A stretch of 9,423 bases of DNA, from positions 1-9,423 of the forward strand of contig JAUXSJ010000288.1 of assembly GCA_030679615.1 (NCBI GenBank), in the 5' to 3' direction. Positions 1 through 5,707 of this stretch are shown here, piece by piece. Within the stretch, counting starts at the first letter, position 1; every line of letters begins with the position of its first letter. Both the position numbers and the translations under genes were made by a program. The notes below the pieces were generated by a model. That model did no database searches, was not told the origin of the DNA, and saw only the letters and a list, made by a program, of their open reading frames with translations. The stretch comes from Parachlamydiaceae bacterium (lineage in GTDB: Bacteria > Chlamydiota > Chlamydiia > Chlamydiales > Parachlamydiaceae).

Positions 1-21
1 TTAAATTAATTTATAAATTTC

Positions 22-1893
22 TTAATAATAAAAAGATTGATTAATCTTAAAAGTACAATCTCTTTCCATAAAAGGATAGACCGATAATGGCTTAATTTTT
101 TCTAATGGATGAATTACTTTCATTAAATCTTGAAGGTTAAATTCTCCAAATAAAATTCGTTGAGGAACATCTAAACGTCTTTGAATGGCAGGATGGATTT
201 CACCAAAGGATCCAATTTCTAATGAATCAATAAAAATAGAGGCTTGTCGACCTGTATGCAATGTTTTAATACCCACATTTTTGAATTCAATTTTTTTGAT
301 ACCTAATTCATTTAAAAGATTTTCAATCATTCCTTTTAAATCAAAAAAATCGAATTCATGTATTTCCTTTCCCCAATCATGGCAACTTGAATTTCCTGTT
401 AAAACAATACCTGCTACATGTTGTTCAACAAATTCTTCTCCATCACGAAAATGAATTTTACCAATTTCGAATCCTGCCACATCATGAATTTGATGATCAT
501 GATTATATTTAATCACTTGCAATAAGCCTGGAAGCAGCGAAGTTCTTAGAATGGATTGTTCAATTGAAGTTGGATTCAATACTTTTATCATCATATTTTC
601 TGGAATGGATTGATCTTGGATCACATTTAAAATTGATGGACCCACCAAATCGCATGTGAGTAACTCTTGCAATCCTTCTGCAATCAATCGAGAACGAATT
701 TGCCTTTCAAAAAGAAAGATTGGAGCTGGTAAAAGGGTAGACGATTGAAATCTTCCTCCCTTTCGAGGAATATTGTCATACCCATATAAACGTGCCACTT
801 CTTCGATTAAATCAATTTCAATAGAGATATCATTTCGATAAGTAGGTACATGAATCAAAAAGGAATCTGTGCCATCCCATTCATAAGGAAAATGAAGATT
901 TGTAAAAATCGTTTCTACTTCACCGCGACTTAAATGAAGTCCTAAAATTTGATTAACTCTTGATAAACGGCAAACGATTAATTTTTCAGGAAATTCTTGA
1001 TTTTTAACATCAATAATCCCTTTTAATATCTCTCCTCCAGCTACTTTTTGAATTAATTGAGCAGCTCGATCTAAAGCAATAATAAGAGCATTTGGGTCGG
1101 TTCCTCTTTCAAACTTTTTAGAAGCATCTGTTGAAAAACCAAGTTGTTTACTTGTCTTTCTAATACTCATGGGATTAAAATATGCAGCTTCCAATACAAT
1201 GTGATGAGTATTTTCATTGACTTCACTATTTAAACCACCCATCACACCAGCTATGGCCAATGGTTTTTCTGAATCGCAGATAAGCAACGTAGACTCTTTT
1301 AATTGATGATTTTTAGCATCTAATGTTTGTATGAATTCATCAGCATGAGCTTTTCTTACAATAATTTGCTGATTTTGAATGAGATGGTAGTCAAAAGCAT
1401 GCATCGGATGCCCCAACTCTAACAAAGCATAGTTTGTAACATCAACAACATTATTAATACTCCGAACCCCAACAGCTTCTAAACGCGATTTTAACCAAGA
1501 TGGAGATGGACCCACTTTAACATTTTTAATCATGCGGCAAGCATACCTAGGACAAAGATCAATATCTTTAATAGTTACTTTTAAAAAATCATCGATTAAT
1601 TCCCCTCCTTCTTGAATTTGAATTTGAGGTAATCGTAGGGATTCATTTAGAATGGCAGCTAATTCTCGAGCCACTCCCATCATGCTTCCACAATGGTTCA
1701 AATTAGGGGTCAAAGAAATTTCAAAGACAGTATCTTTAGTTTGAGATTCTTCTGTCTTCCCATCAGAATTTTGATTCATGACTTCAAAAAAATCATCAAC
1801 TTCTAATCCTGACATTGTCAATTTTTGAGCTATTTCTTCATTTGATAAAGTCAATGGAATAAATTCTTTAATCCAAGATAAAAGAACACGCAT
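22..1893 (-). CDS. pheT: Phenylalanyl-tRNA synthetase beta subunit, shortened at both the OB and FDX-ACB domains
   Basis: This is the beta chain of the cytoplasmic alpha2-beta2 enzyme that charges tRNA-Phe; it also carries the site that edits Tyr-tRNA-Phe. The 623 residues open with MRVLLSWIKEFIP, the normal PheT start. The B3/B4 editing domain is at about 105-285 and keeps the likely editing residues His165 (MHAFD), Glu235 (VLEAA), Thr255 and Ala257 (STDAS). B5 (about 300-375, with VPTYRNDI and EEVARLYGYDNIP) and the catalytic-like B6/B7 region (about 390-595) follow. Two things are odd. Between LEVDD (30-34) and FEISLTPN (57-64) only about 20 residues remain where bacterial PheT normally has an OB-fold tRNA-binding domain of about 110. 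The protein also stops about 15 residues into FDX-ACB (YPFMERDCTF, 606-615), against a usual length near 790. The start has only a weak GGTGA ribosome site. No pheS lies upstream. Identity is certain; full activity is not. Confidence 0.93.
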   Translation of the reverse strand: MRVLLSWIKEFIPLTLSNEEIAQKLTMSGLEVDDFFEVMNQNSDGKTEESQTKDTVFEISLTPNLNHCGSMMGVARELAAILNESLRLPQIQIQEGGELIDDFLKVTIKDIDLCPRYACRMIKNVKVGPSPSWLKSRLEAVGVRSINNVVDVTNYALLELGHPMHAFDYHLIQNQQIIVRKAHADEFIQTLDAKNHQLKESTLLICDSEKPLAIAGVMGGLNSEVNENTHHIVLEAAYFNPMSIRKTSKQLGFSTDASKKFERGTDPNALIIALDRAAQLIQKVAGGEILKGIIDVKNQEFPEKLIVCRLSRVNQILGLHLSRGEVETIFTNLHFPYEWDGTDSFLIHVPTYRNDISIEIDLIEEVARLYGYDNIPRKGGRFQSSTLLPAPIFLFERQIRSRLIAEGLQELLTCDLVGPSILNVIQDQSIPENMMIKVLNPTSIEQSILRTSLLPGLLQVIKYNHDHQIHDVAGFEIGKIHFRDGEEFVEQHVAGIVLTGNSSCHDWGKEIHEFDFFDLKGMIENLLNELGIKKIEFKNVGIKTLHTGRQASIFIDSLEIGSFGEIHPAIQRRLDVPQRILFGEFNLQDLMKVIHPLEKIKPLSVYPFMERDCTFKINQSFYY

Positions 1894-2159
1894 AAGTCAC
1901 CGGTAAGTTAATTGCTTTAAAAAACATTCAGCATTCGTAAGCGAACAGTTTTTAAATCATTTGTTTTGAAAGTCCCCATGTATATCATAATTCCCTCTAT
2001 TACGAAAGAGAGAAATCTAAAAGTGTTGACTAAGCCAATGAATCATTTGTTTCTTATTCATTATTAATAAAATTTAATTACTTTTTTTAATTGATTTTTA
2101 AATTAAAAACATATTATATTAGTTTATTAATTTTACTAATTAAAAAAATAAATAATAAA

Positions 2160-3398
2160 ATGATTGATATACTTGAAGATAAAACATTAGATAATATTTA
2201 TTTATATCTTGATTCAAATACTAGAATCCAATTTTCAAAAACATCAAAAAGGTATTTTCAGTTACATCATAAAAATCAAAAATTGATTTTCGCAGCAAAA
2301 TTTATAAAAAAATATTGCATCATCAATACAAACATTAACGAAAGTCTTCCTTTTTGGATTTCATTAAAAGATTGTCAAGTATTTTTGTTCGGCGAAGTAC
2401 ACACTAATGATTTACATCGAAAAATTTTTTCAGTTCTGGTGAATCAACTTTGGGAAAAAAATCATTCTTATCTTCTTTTTGAAGGCATTGGTGAAGAACA
2501 ATCAATATACATCCAACCTGAAATTAAAAAGCACTCTTCTTGCTGGGATACACATCCTGTTAAGCAAACTATTTTTAAAGAGTTGCACACCAATTTTTTT
2601 GAAATATTGCAGCAAGCATATTCGATTTTTTCATTAAAACATTTAAGTGAAACATTTAGTGAAGATGTTGAAAATATTCTTGATATTTTTAAAATTGGTT
2701 CGCATGATACTCATTTAAATCAAATCATAGATAATTTAAATGGAATAAAATTCATTAGAAATTTAGTAAAATTTAATAAATACGATCTACATACAACTAA
2801 AGTATTCGCTGCTTTTTTAGAAAAGGCTCGCCTTAGTGTGATCTTATTATTGTGTGACAAATTAGATTTATTTTTTCTCAAACAAATTAAAACTCTTTCA
2901 AATAAAATAGTAAAAGCCGATTCGTTACGAATGAATGCAATGATAGAGAATATACATAAAAAATTAAACAAATTGATTTTTATTAATGCAGGCCAAAACC
3001 ATGTAAAGATTGAGTCAAATCCTATTCTTTCACAGGGTTTAATTCAAAATAAATACATGAGTCTAATTCCTTACAATAAAATCAATGTTACCCCATTCGA
3101 TTTAAAAGAAATTGATGAAAAAATTTACATTACAAAGTTAAAAGAATATCGACCAATTGTTTTAAATAATGAAAATGATTTCATAAAAGAATTTTTAAAA
3201 AACAATCATAAAATTCAAAATACTGAAAGTCTTTACATTTGGTTGGAATCTATGAAAAAGATTCTTCCTTCCTTTCAAAGTAAAATTCTTCACAATTTCT
3301 CGAATTTAGAAATTGTTATTAAAAACCAAGAATTTTCTGAATTAAATGAAGCGAATATCTGTAGTGTCGATAAATGGATGAGTTACATCATAGATTAG
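2160..3398 (+). CDS. F-box-like protein with a ChaN/TIKI/TraB-type GExH domain (candidate host-directed effector)
   Basis: The protein has 412 residues and no recognised gene name. Residues 1-36 match the F-box pattern (LEDKTLDNIYLYLD, then SKTSKRYFQL), the module that binds Skp1 in eukaryotic SCF ubiquitin ligases. Residues about 70-285 show the spaced motifs of the ChaN/TIKI/TraB/EreA superfamily: VFLFGEVH (74-81), LLFEG (105-109), RMNAMIENI (257-265) and INAGQNH (275-281). In that fold the Glu and His residues of such motifs bind metal or heme, or act catalytically. Residues about 310-412 are polar, probably helical, and unassigned. The ATG at 2160 is chosen because the F-box starts there. 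An upstream TTG (2091) would add 23 residues encoded by AT-rich spacer, though these are hydrophobic enough (YYISLLILLI) to keep in mind. No Shine-Dalgarno is seen. The gene is divergent from pheT. F-box proteins are known to be numerous in Parachlamydiaceae; delivery into the host cell is inference. Confidence 0.8.
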   Translation: MIDILEDKTLDNIYLYLDSNTRIQFSKTSKRYFQLHHKNQKLIFAAKFIKKYCIINTNINESLPFWISLKDCQVFLFGEVHTNDLHRKIFSVLVNQLWEKNHSYLLFEGIGEEQSIYIQPEIKKHSSCWDTHPVKQTIFKELHTNFFEILQQAYSIFSLKHLSETFSEDVENILDIFKIGSHDTHLNQIIDNLNGIKFIRNLVKFNKYDLHTTKVFAAFLEKARLSVILLLCDKLDLFFLKQIKTLSNKIVKADSLRMNAMIENIHKKLNKLIFINAGQNHVKIESNPILSQGLIQNKYMSLIPYNKINVTPFDLKEIDEKIYITKLKEYRPIVLNNENDFIKEFLKNNHKIQNTESLYIWLESMKKILPSFQSKILHNFSNLEIVIKNQEFSELNEANICSVDKWMSYIID

Positions 3399-3505
3399 TG
3401 CATTATTCATTTCCCTTTTCTCAATAAACTCATGTATTTTAAATTTTCGTTCCGATAAACTTTACACATAAAATTAAACTTTATTCATTAATCAAGGAGT
3501 AGGCA

Positions 3506-3937
3506 ATGGCATTAGAACAAACACTTTCAATAATTAAACCTGATGCAGTAGGAAATAACTATATTGGAGAAATCGTAACAGTTTTCGAAAAAGCCAATTT
3601 AAAACCTATTGCAATGAAAATGAAACATTTATCTCAAAAAGATGCTGAAGGCTTCTATGCTGTGCATAAAGAAAGACCATTTTTTAGAGATTTAGTCGAT
3701 TTCATGACGACAGGACCTGTGTTAATTATGGTCCTAGAAGGTGAAAATGCAGTATTAAAAAACAGAGATTTAATGGGTGCAACTGACCCGAAAAAAGCAG
3801 ATGAAGGAACAATTAGAAAACGATTTGCAGATTCTATTGAAGCCAACGCTGTTCATGGATCAGATAGTTTAGAAAATGCTGGAATTGAAATTAATTATTT
3901 TTTTAAGCCAGAAGAAATTTTTTCTCGCACAAAATAG
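3506..3937 (+). CDS. ndk: Nucleoside diphosphate kinase
   Basis: The enzyme moves the gamma phosphate from a nucleoside triphosphate to a diphosphate through a phosphohistidine, balancing NTP and dNTP pools in the cytoplasm. The 143 residues are the canonical bacterial length. All the expected active-site residues are visible: Lys11 (IIKPDAV), Tyr51, Phe59, Arg87 (KNRDLMGATDP), Thr93, Arg104, Asn114 and the phosphorylated His117 (NAVHGSDS). The start is supported by a strong AAGGAG ribosome site seven bases upstream of the ATG. It lies 107 bp after the F-box gene, a gap with no obvious terminator. A large palindromic repeat follows and probably ends or processes the transcript. In energy-parasitic chlamydiae this enzyme complements imported nucleotides; that link is general knowledge and not visible here. 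Confidence 0.98.
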   Translation: MALEQTLSIIKPDAVGNNYIGEIVTVFEKANLKPIAMKMKHLSQKDAEGFYAVHKERPFFRDLVDFMTTGPVLIMVLEGENAVLKNRDLMGATDPKKADEGTIRKRFADSIEANAVHGSDSLENAGIEINYFFKPEEIFSRTK

Positions 3938-4068
3938 ATTTTAATCGGTTAGTTTGACTAAATACGCCGTTTAATTTTGTATCCTAAACTTAAGTCTGGG
4001 CTTGTTTTTGCAGGCTTTAGCCCGTGGTATTAAGTTAAAAAAATGTTAATATTAATTTAGGCGTCAAC

Positions 4069-4183
4069 ATAAAATGCCGTCCCGTTGGGGCATGAAGGAT
4101 TTTAGCTTAAAATGTAGCCTAGACTTTAGTCTGAGCTACATTTTAAGCTAAAATCCTTCAGTCCCAACGGGACGGCATTTTAT
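4069..4183. repeat. Inner 115-bp near-perfect palindrome
   Basis: The left half begins ATAAAATGCCGTCCC and the right half ends GGGACGGCATTTTAT. The centre is AGACT-TT-AGTCT near 4126. The halves match except around GGGGCAT versus AGTCCC (4088-4093 and 4160-4163), a CT/GA mismatch next to the central stem, and the two central bases. There is almost no spacer, so it could extrude as a cruciform in DNA or form a rod-like hairpin in RNA transcribed past ndk. Confidence 0.92.
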
Positions 4184-4228
4184 AGCCCAGGTCGAAGCGA
4201 AGCGGAGGTCTGGGAAGTCGTCAAGTAG

Positions 4229-4259
4229 CCATCGAGTCCTGAAAGGACGGTATTGTATG
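4229..4259 (-). repeat. Third, diverged copy of the CCGTCC hairpin unit
   Basis: Read on the minus strand this 31-nt unit aligns with 4068-4098 on the plus strand at 21 of 31 positions (CATAnAATnCCGTCC shared). It keeps a 5-bp stem with a 3-nt loop. Stem changes are paired: C-G in one copy is T-A in the other, and a T-G pair is T-A. This indicates that the hairpin, not just the sequence, is conserved. Confidence 0.7.
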
Positions 4260-4385
4260 TTGACGCCTCAATTAATATTAACATTTTTTTAACTTAATAC
4301 CCTTGGGCTTTAGCCTACAAATCCATTGCGTCGTTAAGGTAAACTCAATGTGTTTTCACAACACAATTTTCAAATAAAAAAAATC

Positions 4386-4967
4386 ATGCTTCTTTTTATC
4401 GATAATTTTGATTCATTTACCTATAACCTTGTACAATGCTTTTATCAACTTAACGCAGAGGTAAAGGTTGTACGTGAAGGGTCACTTTCAGTAGATGAAT
4501 GTCTTTCACTTTTTCCAAAATACATTGTCATTGGCCCGGGTCCAGGAACACCTTCACAAGCCATATTATCTAAAGAATTACTTTCAATGTATGCAGGTAA
4601 AATACCTATCTTAGGGGTATGTTTAGGTCATCAGGCTATTATTGAATACTACGGTGGAAACATCATTCGTGCAGAAAAACCAATGCATGGTAAAATCAGT
4701 CGAATCAAACATGATGACCAAGGAATATTCAACAATATTCCTCAAAATTTTCAAGCTACGCGTTACCATTCTTTAATTGCAGAAGAATCGACTCTACCTT
4801 CATGCTTAAATGTAACAGCTCGATCGGAACATGGTGAAATCATGGGAATTCGGCATAAACAGTTCCAGATTGAAGGAGTTCAATTTCATCCGGAGTCAAT
4901 TTTGACAGAATTTGGTATGCGGTTATTAGAAAATTTTTATAAATTAAATGATATTATTAAAAAATAA
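4386..4967 (+). CDS. pabA: Glutamine amidotransferase component of aminodeoxychorismate/anthranilate synthase
   Basis: This class I glutamine amidotransferase releases ammonia from glutamine and passes it to a chorismate-using partner (PabB for p-aminobenzoate and folate, or TrpE for anthranilate and tryptophan). The 193 residues equal the family length. Visible features are the start MLLFIDNFDSFTYNL, the oxyanion-loop region GPGPGTP (50-56), the nucleophile Cys79 in GVCLGHQ, and His168 and Glu170 in QFHPES, completing the triad. MHGK (100-103), TRYHSL (125-130) and EIMGIRH (151-157) are as in E. coli PabA, but PabA and TrpG cannot be separated by sequence alone and many serve both pathways. 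No partner gene is nearby. ATG 4386 fits the family best but lacks a Shine-Dalgarno. An in-frame GTG at 4350 has AAGG ten bases upstream and would add 12 residues. It starts just downstream of the palindromic repeat. Confidence 0.93.
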   Translation: MLLFIDNFDSFTYNLVQCFYQLNAEVKVVREGSLSVDECLSLFPKYIVIGPGPGTPSQAILSKELLSMYAGKIPILGVCLGHQAIIEYYGGNIIRAEKPMHGKISRIKHDDQGIFNNIPQNFQATRYHSLIAEESTLPSCLNVTARSEHGEIMGIRHKQFQIEGVQFHPESILTEFGMRLLENFYKLNDIIKK

Positions 4968-5023
4968 TTTTAATTAAAATCAATACAAAACTTAACTTAC
5001 TTTAATTACCTTATAAAATATTC

Positions 5024-5029
5024 TATAAT
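5024..5029 (+). promoter_or_regulatory. Possible -10 box (TATAAT) for the small membrane protein gene
   Basis: A perfect TATAAT lies 37 bases before the ATG at 5067. The region 17 bases further upstream reads TTTAAT, a poor -35. The whole spacer is AT-rich, so a chance match is quite possible. Confidence 0.3.
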
Positions 5030-5066
5030 ATATCTTTATTAAGAAATTTATAACAAAAGAAATAAA

Positions 5067-5390
5067 ATGGATTTGATAAATAAACTAGCTAATTGTGGAA
5101 TAGTTTGTGGAGGACTAGGAATGATTGCCGGTTCGTTCGCCGCAAATGTTGGTGCACCTATAGCTACTTCGATATGGTTAGCAGCAAGACTTGCTCTTCC
5201 AGAATTAGGATATACTAGTGTTCGTGGAATACCATTAACAAAGATAAGTAAAATTGCTCTGTTTGCTACGGTGGGTTCTTCTGGCATAGCTGTGGTATGT
5301 GGTTTAGGTGGCCTTGCTCTTGTTGCTGTGTCATCAATAATAAAAGAGTTGACATCAGACACAAATAGAAATGTAGCAGAACAAAAATAG
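5067..5390 (+). CDS. Small glycine/alanine-rich hydrophobic protein, unknown function
   Basis: I do not recognise this 107-residue protein. It has two long hydrophobic stretches, about 9-46 (CGIVCGGLGMIAGSF, then ANVGAPIATSIWLAARLAL) and about 62-92 (KIALFATVGSSGIAVVCGLG, then GLALVAVSSII). A short polar link with GYTSVRGIPLTKISK separates them, and a charged tail follows (KELTSDTNRNVAEQK). This predicts a membrane hairpin with both ends on the same side. The gene is visibly richer in G than the flanking spacer, which supports coding. The ribosome site is weak (AAAAGAAA). A bilobed hydrophobic layout recalls chlamydial inclusion-membrane (Inc) proteins, but the linker is longer than typical and there is no sequence match I can name. 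An open frame runs antisense to it across 5048-5362 but looks like a shadow. Confidence 0.65.
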   Translation: MDLINKLANCGIVCGGLGMIAGSFAANVGAPIATSIWLAARLALPELGYTSVRGIPLTKISKIALFATVGSSGIAVVCGLGGLALVAVSSIIKELTSDTNRNVAEQK

Positions 5391-5478
5391 TTATATTTGA
5401 CTTCACTAACCTAACCTACAGAATTAAAGTTTGTTAGATTTCTTTTAGGAAGCTAAGATTAAATTAAAAATGCAATTA

Positions 5479-5643
5479 GTAATTTTTTTAAACACAAAGG
5501 TCAAAATAAAGGTCACAAAGACACAAAGAGAAGTTTTTAAATAAAGAATCACTACTAATAATTTATTCTACGTTTAAATTCGGTTCTTTGTATCTTTGTG
5601 TCTTTGTGACCTTTGTTTTGACTTGTGTGTTTAAAAAAATTAC
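5479..5643. repeat. Inverted repeat with 51-nt CACAAAG-rich arms in a convergent gene junction
   Basis: The arms are 5479-5529 and 5593-5643, 48 of 51 bases complementary, separated by 63 bases without evident structure. The inner half of each arm is a run of related short words (AAAGGTCA, CACAAAGACACAAAG). The element fills the 317-bp gap (5391-5707) between two genes that point toward each other. CACAAAG-type repeats of this look occur in intergenic DNA of several phyla (from memory). No flanking target duplication is clear and no open frame lies inside. Confidence 0.88.
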
Positions 5644-5676
5644 ACAAATTATTGAGTGACTGAACGTTTACTTAAA

Positions 5677-5697
5677 ATTAGGCAGAGACCGCCTAAT
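5677..5697 (-). terminator. Likely intrinsic terminator of the ABC-F/flavoprotein unit
   Basis: On the minus strand, ATTAGGC, a 7-nt loop (GGTCTCT) and GCCTAAT form a perfect 7-bp stem. It begins 10 bases after the flavoprotein stop codon and runs into a short T tract (TTTTAAG). The short T run makes it a modest terminator, but its position and stem are right. Confidence 0.6.
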
Positions 5698-5707
5698 CAC
5701 CTTCACA

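Larger units (their letters stand above)
4026..4301. repeat. Outer inverted repeat, 46-nt arms, one mismatch
   Basis: The left arm is 4026-4071 (begins GGTATTAAGTTAAAAAAATG) and the right arm is 4256-4301. The reverse complement of the right arm equals the left arm at 45 of 46 bases. The arms enclose the inner palindrome and two smaller hairpins. Looser pairing continues outside through the two GGCTTTAGCC copies. Such near-identity in non-coding DNA suggests recent insertion or an actively maintained pairing. Confidence 0.9.
3982..4318. repeat. Composite palindromic repeat (REP/MITE-like mosaic) between ndk and the amidotransferase gene
   Basis: Most of the 448-bp gap between the two genes (3938-4385) is nested inverted repeats with no coding potential. 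From outside inward: short GGCTTTAGCC palindromes at 4013-4022 and 4306-4315; outer arms of 46 nt (4026-4071 and 4256-4301) differing at one position; a 115-bp inner palindrome (4069-4183); a CCCAG/CTGGG stem around a purine-rich loop (4186-4214); and a GTCCT-GAA-AGGAC hairpin (4236-4248). A degenerate copy of the central module (3982-4004 resembles 4117-4139 at 17 of 23 bases) lies outside the left arm. Motifs of this style resemble intergenic REP families of several phyla, which are often mobilised by Y1 (RAYT) transposases. No transposase is in the window. Confidence 0.85.

Noticed and set aside
185..454. Open frames antisense to pheT (185-454), the F-box gene (2720-2971), ndk (3655-3846) and the ABC-F gene (6918-7100).
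   Set aside because: Each lies within a clearly real gene on the other strand and shows no family resemblance or ribosome site of its own.
22..1893. pheT considered as a pseudogene.
   Set aside because: Over 620 codons are open, and editing and core motifs are intact. The missing domains are reported as unusual, but decay is not shown.
2091..2159. A TTG-started extension of the F-box protein with a hydrophobic stretch that could be a signal or membrane segment.
   Set aside because: The DNA is spacer-like poly-A/T, the start is a TTG without a ribosome site, and the F-box begins right at the ATG at 2160.
3455..3495. Possible promoter for ndk (TTTACA with a TATTCA-like box).
   Set aside because: Spacing is short and both boxes are poor; it is not distinguishable from background.
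3938..4385. The large palindrome considered as a retron msr-msd, attC or insertion-sequence end.
   Set aside because: No reverse transcriptase, integrase or transposase gene is present and no matching terminal repeats with target duplication were found.
4967..4980. AT-only palindrome after the amidotransferase stop considered as a terminator.
   Set aside because: The stem has no G-C pairs and such matches are expected by chance in DNA this AT-rich.
5048..5362. An antisense open frame of 104 codons opposite the small hydrophobic protein.
   Set aside because: The product is proline-rich with no domain character, overlaps the better plus-strand gene almost fully, and ends inside the AT-rich leader.
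5491..5529. Short repeated CACAAAG words considered as a CRISPR or tandem-repeat array.
   Set aside because: Units are 7-9 bases, irregular and without spacers; they are the arm of an inverted repeat.
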